Part shown: positions 59,020 to 64,000 of the stretch, one piece after another
How the letters are laid out: each line of letters starts with the position of its first letter
Numbering within the stretch: position 1 is the first letter of the stretch
From: Litorimonas taeanensis
Lineage (GTDB): Bacteria > Pseudomonadota > Alphaproteobacteria > Caulobacterales > Maricaulaceae
DNA: 64,000 bases
NCBI RefSeq assembly: GCF_003634015.1
Contig: NZ_RBII01000002.1
Location: forward strand, 1,018,004 to 1,082,003
Reading direction: 5' to 3'
Translations under genes and position numbers: made by a program
The notes under the pieces: generated by a model
Seen by the model: only the letters and a program-made list of their open reading frames with translations
What the model was told of the DNA's origin: nothing
Databases searched by the model: none

Positions 59020-59401
59020 CAGTCGTTTTTGACGTCCGGCCAGTATTTTACGCCTTCACCGCCTATGGGTCGTGTGCGGATATAGATGCCACATCACATA
59101 CCAAAGCCGCAAAGCCTTATGGCCCCGGAACGAAAGGCTCTTGGTCAAAGGTCCGTCAAAACCCAGTCCCAGTCCACCCAACTGTCCTCTGTGCCAAAAC
59201 CTGACGCGTTCCTGTCCAAAGCCCAGAAGAACAGCCTTAAATTATGTCAGCATCAGGGGGTGAGGATACGATAGTGAAAATATACGGTATAACATGAATT
59301 GGCGTGCTTAAGAGTGAGGAAATATTTATGAGTGAGGGAATATAGCGAGGAACTTAATGCACGAGGCGCATGCCACAATATTATGGGCACTATATTATAT
59401 G

Positions 59402-59458
59402 TCTGTGCTTTGAAATGTTGTCGGGGCTTTGGAATGTAGTCGGGGCTTTGTAATGTAG
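59402..59458. repeat. Three 19-bp tandem repeats
   Basis: GTCGGGGCTTTGGAATGTA (59421-59439) and GTCGGGGCTTTGTAATGTA (59440-59458) differ at one base. A diverged third copy lies at 59402-59420. Confidence 0.8.
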
Positions 59459-59592
59459 TTGGGTCAAGGGGAGATAGGTTTAGACTGTTGTTACCCCTTT
59501 ATTATATCGCCTTCAAAATTCTTGCTCCTCGAAGCGTCTCTGTCTAGAAACTTATATCGGGCTTTCGCCCATAATTATCATTCGAGGGAATA

Positions 59593-60588
59593 ATGGCTGA
59601 CTTGCTAACGATTGAATCTTTGTTCACGCTTTTTATGCTGGTTTTACTCCAAGCTGTGTTGGGCTTTGACAACCTACTTTATATTGCGATTGAGAGTAAC
59701 AAGGTCGGGGATCCAAATGAAGCCAAGAAAGTCCGCAAATGGGGCATTGGTATTGCTGTCGTTTTTCGCATCTTGCTATTATTCATCATCGTCTCCGTCT
59801 TTAGCTATTTGGCAGAGCCAATATTCGCGGTGCCATTTGAGAACATCTTAGAGGGCGAATTTACCGTACAGGCTTTGGTGACCTTATTGGGCGGGGGCTT
59901 CATCATTTATACGGCAGTGAAAGAGATACATCACCTTCTGGCAGTAGACCATATTGAGCATTCAGAAGGGTCTGGCCGCCGCACAATGATGGGGGCGATT
60001 GCGCTCATCGTGGCCATGAACTTAGTCTTTTCTGTCGATTCTATTTTGTCAGCTATGGCGATTGCTAGTGTGGACGCCGCAAATATCGTTAACGCCGCCG
60101 GTGAAACGCTGGGCGTGTTCCAAGGCAGTGTGGTCGAATGTAAGGCGGCCTTAATTGCGGATCCTATGGCAGGGGCCGTTGGGTGCGAACCAACACGAAG
60201 CTATCAAGTGCCGCTCATGGTCATTGCCATTGTTCTTTCGGGTCTGGCGATGATTCTGTTGGCTGACAGAGTCACAGAGTTTTTGAAAAAGAATCGGATG
60301 TATGAAGTGCTTGGCCTTTTCATATTATTTCTGGTCGGCGTGCTTTTGGTCACAGAAGGCGCGCATTTAGCACATCTAAAGATATTTGGTTTCGCAATTG
60401 ATGCCATGAGTAAGTCGAGCTTCTATCTGGTTGTGGGTGTCCTCATCATCACTGATGTCCTCTCTAATCGCTATCAAAAGCGCCTTTGGGCGCAAAGAGA
60501 GGCCGAAATCGTGGGGACAAACCCGGCTAAGGATGGATTAGCGGCGGTGGACGCCTTTAAAGCGAAGGGTAAAGGGGGCTCACACTAA
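59593..60588 (+). CDS. TerC-family integral membrane protein
   Basis: 331 residues with about eight to nine transmembrane segments. TerC acidic motifs are present: VLGFDNLLYIA and FSVDSILSAMA, then DRVTEFLKKNRMYEVLGLFILFLVG. Family members act in Mn2+ export or metal loading of secreted proteins. The loop around residues 160-205 (GVFQGSVVECKAALIADPMAGAVGCEP) is long for the family, with two Cys. GAGGGA Shine-Dalgarno precedes the ATG. Confidence 0.9.
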   Translation: MADLLTIESLFTLFMLVLLQAVLGFDNLLYIAIESNKVGDPNEAKKVRKWGIGIAVVFRILLLFIIVSVFSYLAEPIFAVPFENILEGEFTVQALVTLLGGGFIIYTAVKEIHHLLAVDHIEHSEGSGRRTMMGAIALIVAMNLVFSVDSILSAMAIASVDAANIVNAAGETLGVFQGSVVECKAALIADPMAGAVGCEPTRSYQVPLMVIAIVLSGLAMILLADRVTEFLKKNRMYEVLGLFILFLVGVLLVTEGAHLAHLKIFGFAIDAMSKSSFYLVVGVLIITDVLSNRYQKRLWAQREAEIVGTNPAKDGLAAVDAFKAKGKGGSH

Positions 60589-60628
60589 GGCTTTCGCACC
60601 AAAGGTTGTTGCGATTGCAACTTTTTTG

Positions 60629-60657
60629 AGGAATCCGTGTGAATCTCGCGGATTCCT
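60629..60657. terminator. Hairpin after terC
   Basis: AGGAATCCG (60629-60637) with CGGATTCCT (60649-60657), an 11-base loop. No T run after it on the plus strand, so termination is doubtful; it also carries GANTC sites. Confidence 0.4.
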
Positions 60658-60669
60658 GCATATCTGGTG

Positions 60670-60698
60670 TTGACGGAACCGATTCTCCCTCGTATATC
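60670..60698 (+). promoter_or_regulatory. Predicted str-operon promoter
   Basis: TTGACG (60670-60675), 17-bp spacer, TATATC (60693-60698). A GANTC site (60681) is inside the spacer. The rpsL ATG is about 185 bp downstream. Confidence 0.65.
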
Positions 60699-60889
60699 GC
60701 GCACTCGCTGATGGATGTGCATGTCTGGGGGTTACCCTAGAAACCTCATTTAAGGCAAAAATGGAATAACTTAGTCGTCTCTGTTGCGGAGCATTTCGCA
60801 GCAATAGGGCGGTTTTTGCGGTTTATACGGCTATCGGGCATGGGGTCCGGCGGTCGCATTAATCGCATTTAATGCAGGAAAAACGGCCC

Positions 60890-61261
60890 ATGCCAACAAT
60901 TCAGCAGCTGATACGCAAGCCGCGCAAAGATAAGCGCAAACGGAATAAGGTTCCGGCTCTTGAGGCGTGTCCTCAGAAGCGCGGCGTTTGTACGCGTGTT
61001 TATACAACGACACCAAAGAAGCCTAACTCAGCGCTTCGTAAGGTTGCTAAGGTGCGTTTGACGAACGGTTTCGAAGTTCTGTCATATATCCCGGGTGAGG
61101 GACATAACCTGCAAGAGCATAGTGTTGTGCTTATCCGTGGCGGTCGCGTAAAAGACTTGCCGGGTGTGCGCTATCACGTCCTTCGCGGCGTCTTGGATAC
61201 ACAAGGCGTTAAAGACCGTAAGCAACGTCGTTCGAAATACGGCGCGAAGCGTCCTAAGTAA
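60890..61261 (+). CDS. rpsL: 30S ribosomal protein S12
   Basis: 123 residues from the ATG at 60890 ([10 protein letters not shown], the family start); an ATG six codons earlier is less likely. Decoding-centre protein. Lys43 (in [11 protein letters not shown]) and Lys88 (in [13 protein letters not shown]) are the wild-type residues that mutate in streptomycin resistance. Asp89 is the site of methylthiolation by RimO. First gene of the str operon; rpsG follows after 11 bp. Confidence 0.98.
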   Translation: MPTIQQLIRKPRKDKRKRNKVPALEACPQKRGVCTRVYTTTPKKPNSALRKVAKVRLTNGFEVLSYIPGEGHNLQEHSVVLIRGGRVKDLPGVRYHVLRGVLDTQGVKDRKQRRSKYGAKRPK

Positions 61262-61272
61262 GGTAATATCAG

Positions 61273-61743
61273 ATGTCACGTCGTCACCGCGCAGAAAAAC
61301 GGGTTATTCTTCCCGATGCAAAATTCAACGATTTGGTTCTTGCCAAATTTATGAACGCCATCATGCTTGATGGTAAAAAGTCTACAGCTGAAACAATTGT
61401 TTATGGCGCTATGGATATCGTCGAAGATAAGGCGAAGTCAGAGCCTATTCGTGTTTTCCATGATGCCTTAGAGAATATTAAGCCTGCTGTTGAGGTTCGC
61501 TCTCGCCGTGTTGGTGGTGCAACTTATCAGGTGCCTGTTGAGGTGCGTCCTGAGCGCCGTCAGGCTTTGGCTATTCGTTGGTTGGTGAATGCTTCACGGG
61601 CCCGTAATGAGAACACAATGCGTGAGCGCCTTGCTGGCGAACTGCTTGATGCCTCTAATAATCGCGGCACAGCCGTAAAGAAACGTGAAGATACGCACCG
61701 TATGGCAGAAGCCAACCGCGCTTTCTCTCATTATCGTTGGTAA
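61273..61743 (+). CDS. rpsG: 30S ribosomal protein S7
   Basis: 156 residues. Head-domain assembly protein binding 16S r[34 protein letters not shown] start, then [34 protein letters not shown] and a C-terminal [20 protein letters not shown]. Second gene of the operon; fusA follows after 21 bp. S7 is usually the autogenous translational repressor of this operon. Confidence 0.98.
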   Translation: MSRRHRAEKRVILPDAKFNDLVLAKFMNAIMLDGKKSTAETIVYGAMDIVEDKAKSEPIRVFHDALENIKPAVEVRSRRVGGATYQVPVEVRPERRQALAIRWLVNASRARNENTMRERLAGELLDASNNRGTAVKKREDTHRMAEANRAFSHYRW

Positions 61744-61764
61744 TTAGGACTTAAGAGACCGATC

Positions 61765-63849
61765 ATGGCACGCGAGTACGAACTTAAAGACTACCGTAAC
61801 TTTGGTATTATGGCGCATATCGATGCAGGTAAGACAACCTGTACTGAGCGTATTTTGTACTACACGGGTAAAAACCATAAAATTGCAGAAGTGCATGATG
61901 GTGCGGCCACGATGGATTGGATGGAGCAGGAGCAAGAGCGCGGTATTACAATTACCTCTGCGGCGACGACCTGTTTCTGGAAAGATAAGCGTCTCAATAT
62001 TATTGACACACCGGGTCACGTTGACTTCACGATTGAAGTTGAGCGTTCATTGCGTGTTCTTGATGGTGCTGTTGCGCTTTTGGATGCCAATGCGGGTGTT
62101 GAGCCGCAAACTGAAACAGTTTGGCGTCAGGCTGATAAGTATAAAGTTCCTCGCATGATTTTCATCAATAAGATGGATAAGCTTGGTGCGGATTTTTATG
62201 CGTCTGTTCAGTCTGTTAAAGATCGTCTTGGTGGCAACGCCCTTGAGATGCAGTTGCCTATCGGTTCTGAAGATCAGTTCAAAGGTATGGTCGACCTTGT
62301 AGAGAACGTCGCTTACACTTGGGAAGATGATGCCGAGCTTGGTGCTAAGTATGATACAGGTCCTGTGCCTGAGGATATGCTTGAGAAAGTTGAAGAATAT
62401 CGCACGGCTTTGATTGAAGCTGTTGCTGATATGGATGACGCGGTCATGGAAGCTTACTTTGAGGGCGAAATGCCTGACGTGGCGACTATTCAACGTCTCG
62501 TTCGCGCAGCAACGATTGCCAACAAGGTTGTGCCTGTATTCTGTGGTACAGCGTTTAAAAACAAAGGTGTTCAGCCTTTGCTTGATGCTGTTGTTGCTTA
62601 TTTGCCTTCACCGCTCGATATTCCTGCAATTAAGGGTATCGATGGGAAGACTGGCGAAGAGACAACACGCCCTGCTTCTGATGAAGAGCCACTTTCAATG
62701 CTTGCGTTTAAAATCATGAATGACAAATTCGTGGGTACGTTGACATTCTGCCGTATTTATTCTGGTAAGCTCGAGACAGGTACGACTCTTTTGAACTCTG
62801 TTAAAGAGAACAAAGAGCGCGTTGGTCGTATGATGATGATGCACTCGAATGACCGTGAGGACATTCAAGAGGCGTATGCAGGTGATATTATCGCTGTTGC
62901 AGGTCTTAAGCGTACAACAACGGGTGATACACTTTGTGATACATCTAAGCCTGTTATTCTTGAGCGTATGGAGTTCCCGGATCCAGTGATTGAGATTGCT
63001 GTTGAGCCGAAGTCTAAAGCCGACCAAGAAAAGCTAGGTATTGGCCTACAGCGTTTGGCTGCAGAGGATCCTTCTTTCCGCGTGTCTACAGATGAAGAAT
63101 CTGGTCAGACTATTATGGCGGGTATGGGTGAACTTCACTTGGATATTCTTGTTGATCGCTTGAAGCGTGAATTCAATGTTGAGGCGAATATTGGTCAGCC
63201 GCAGGTGGCTTATCGTGAATCGCTCGCTTCACCAGTTGATATTGATTACACGCATAAAAAGCAGTCTGGTGGTTCAGGTCAGTTTGGCCGTGTTAAGATT
63301 AAATTTACGCCGCTTGAGCCGGGTGAAGGTATTGTCTTCGAAAACTCAGTTGTTGGCGGTAACGTACCGAAAGAGTATATTCCGGGTGTTGAAAAAGGCA
63401 TTCGTACGATGGCTGAGACAGGCTTATTGGCAGGTTTCCCAGTTATCGATTTTAAAGCTGAGCTTTATGATGGGGCTTACCATGATGTTGACTCATCTGT
63501 TATGGCTTTTGAAATTGCTGCACGGGCTGCGTTCCGTGAAATCAAGCAAGAGGGTCGTATTGACCTTCTAGAGCCTATCATGAAGGTCGAAGTTGTAACG
63601 CCAGACGAGTATATGGGTGACGTTATTGGTGACCTTAACTCACGTCGGGGTATGATTGAGGGCACTGAGATGCGCGGAAACGCAAATGTCATTAACTCAA
63701 TGGTGCCTTTGGCAAACATGTTTGGTTATGTGAATGACTTGCGCTCTAAAACTCAAGGTCGCGCTCAGTTTACAATGACATTCGATCATTATTCTAAGAC
63801 GCCTCAGGCTGTTGCGGATGAAGTGATTTCTAAGCAGGGCGGCGCGTAA
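61765..63849 (+). CDS. fusA: Elongation factor G
   Basis: 694 residues. GTPase catalysing ribosomal translocation: P-loop [14 protein letters not shown] (switch I), DTPGHVDF (switch II), NKMDKLG, then domains II-V ending in [22 protein letters not shown]. Third gene of the str operon. Confidence 0.99.
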   Translation: MAREYELKDYRNFGIMAHIDAGKTTCTERILYYTGKNHKIAEVHDGAATMDWMEQEQERGITITSAATTCFWKDKRLNIIDTPGHVDFTIEVERSLRVLDGAVALLDANAGVEPQTETVWRQADKYKVPRMIFINKMDKLGADFYASVQSVKDRLGGNALEMQLPIGSEDQFKGMVDLVENVAYTWEDDAELGAKYDTGPVPEDMLEKVEEYRTALIEAVADMDDAVMEAYFEGEMPDVATIQRLVRAATIANKVVPVFCGTAFKNKGVQPLLDAVVAYLPSPLDIPAIKGIDGKTGEETTRPASDEEPLSMLAFKIMNDKFVGTLTFCRIYSGKLETGTTLLNSVKENKERVGRMMMMHSNDREDIQEAYAGDIIAVAGLKRTTTGDTLCDTSKPVILERMEFPDPVIEIAVEPKSKADQEKLGIGLQRLAAEDPSFRVSTDEESGQTIMAGMGELHLDILVDRLKREFNVEANIGQPQVAYRESLASPVDIDYTHKKQSGGSGQFGRVKIKFTPLEPGEGIVFENSVVGGNVPKEYIPGVEKGIRTMAETGLLAGFPVIDFKAELYDGAYHDVDSSVMAFEIAARAAFREIKQEGRIDLLEPIMKVEVVTPDEYMGDVIGDLNSRRGMIEGTEMRGNANVINSMVPLANMFGYVNDLRSKTQGRAQFTMTFDHYSKTPQAVADEVISKQGGA

Positions 63850-63908
63850 GCTGCTTAAGTATTAAGTTTAACGGTTTTTGACCTCCTAAAAGAAGAACGG
63901 AGCTAAAA

Positions 63909-64000
63909 ATGGCAAAAGAGAAATTTGAGCGTAATAAGCCTCATGCCAATATTGGTACGATTGGTCACGTTGACCATGGTAAGACGACGCTAACGGCCGC
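63909..64000 (+). CDS. tuf: Elongation factor Tu (3' end outside window)
   Basis: The first 30 codons are present: [20 protein letters not shown] then [10 protein letters not shown], including the P-loop [12 protein letters not shown] Shine-Dalgarno at 63899-63902. It begins 59 bp after fusA, the usual str-operon order, and is cut by the window end. Confidence 0.97.
   Translation, partial: MAKEKFERNKPHANIGTIGHVDHGKTTLTA

Larger units (their letters stand above)
58645..59592. other. 948-bp gene-poor, repeat-rich region
   Basis: No convincing coding sequence. It holds short tandem repeats at 58849-58885 and 59402-59458 and a nested stem at 58955-59019 (separate entries). One plus-strand frame is open from about 58797 to 59203 except for a single TAA at 59001-59003, but the product matches nothing known. 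The content may be an unrecognised structured RNA, gene decay, or merely non-coding; I cannot decide. Confidence 0.6.
60589..60889. other. 301-bp str-operon upstream region
   Basis: No gene. It holds a 9-bp hairpin, phased GANTC sites and the promoter at 60670-60698 (separate entries), followed by a long leader to the rpsL ATG. Confidence 0.75.

Noticed and set aside
59072..59274. Two overlapping short frames of about 62-63 residues in the 58.6-59.6 kb gap
   Set aside because: They overlap in different frames, lack Shine-Dalgarno and known motifs; not called as genes.
58895..59290. RNase P RNA, tmRNA or SRP RNA in the gap
   Set aside because: Conserved signatures of RNase P (GAGGAAAGTCC-type core), tmRNA tag sequence and SRP loop were looked for on both strands and not found.
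1..64000. Insertion sequences, integrases, prophage genes, tRNA or rRNA genes
   Set aside because: No transposase or integrase motifs, terminal inverted repeats with target duplications, or cloverleaf sequences were seen. An automated tRNA scan would settle the last point.

Overview
The window looks like chromosomal DNA of a low-to-mid GC alphaproteobacterium, probably a stalked or prosthecate marine lineage (Caulobacterales/Maricaulales, for example Hyphomonadaceae-like). The evidence is a CtrA orthologue with the conserved phospho-acceptor D51, GANTC (CcrM-type) sites in its promoter region, a class I lysyl-tRNA synthetase, a petABC bc1 operon, fabA-fabB, and quinone-linked pyrD. The species assignment is inference. 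No insertion sequences, prophage, CRISPR arrays, tRNA or rRNA genes were seen.

Layout. 0-7 kb: the tail of a quorum-type LuxR regulator, fabA-fabB, a divergent metal module (CsoR-type sensor and glutaredoxin-MauE fusion facing a barrel protein, an HMA protein and a MerT-like protein), then trmL-hemF-HAD. 7-14 kb: petABC, a PAS histidine kinase, and a pdxY-esterase-two thioesterase operon. 14-21 kb: arsC, three tandem paralogous lipobox/beta-barrel proteins, a FliJ-like coiled coil, ctrA, hslO. 21-34 kb: trkH, a DPP IV lipoprotein, TPR and Rossmann proteins, an orphan, a Na+/H+ antiporter, and a class A PBP. 32-41 kb (minus strand): otsA-otsB-GH15-Nudix-GNAT(DUF482)-membrane protein-HIT-M49-like peptidase. 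41-42.5 kb: an SPFH/Arc/DUF4177/DUF4177 operon. 42.5-50 kb: GT4 glycosyltransferase, nrdA with a NrdR-like box, an outer-membrane protein, lysK, a TPR protein, and a LexA-like S24 repressor. 50-57.6 kb: two ammonium transporters, DUF952-pyrD, GNAT-MATE, and a winged-helix/membrane-protein operon. 58-59.6 kb: ynbE-ydbL and a 0.95 kb gene-poor, repeat-rich gap. 59.6-64 kb: terC and the str operon rpsL-rpsG-fusA-tuf (tuf cut by the window end).

Most of the window is ordinary housekeeping. The most interesting parts are: (i) the SPFH-Arc-DUF4177-DUF4177 operon, whose core promoter is overlapped by two TGATATCA palindromes 16 bp apart and which appears to begin with a five-codon leader peptide coupled to the SPFH start; (ii) the CsoR-type module, with a Cu(I)-type C-H-C fingerprint, whose operator lies on the start region of the divergent operon; (iii) three lipoprotein-headed barrel paralogues, each with the lipobox Cys at residue 16 and a TTAACC(A/C)T motif upstream; (iv) a pair of inverted 16-bp operators before a winged-helix regulator operon; and (v) an apparently non-coding gap with a nested 10+6 bp stem. 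All functional assignments are by motif and family recognition from the sequence alone.
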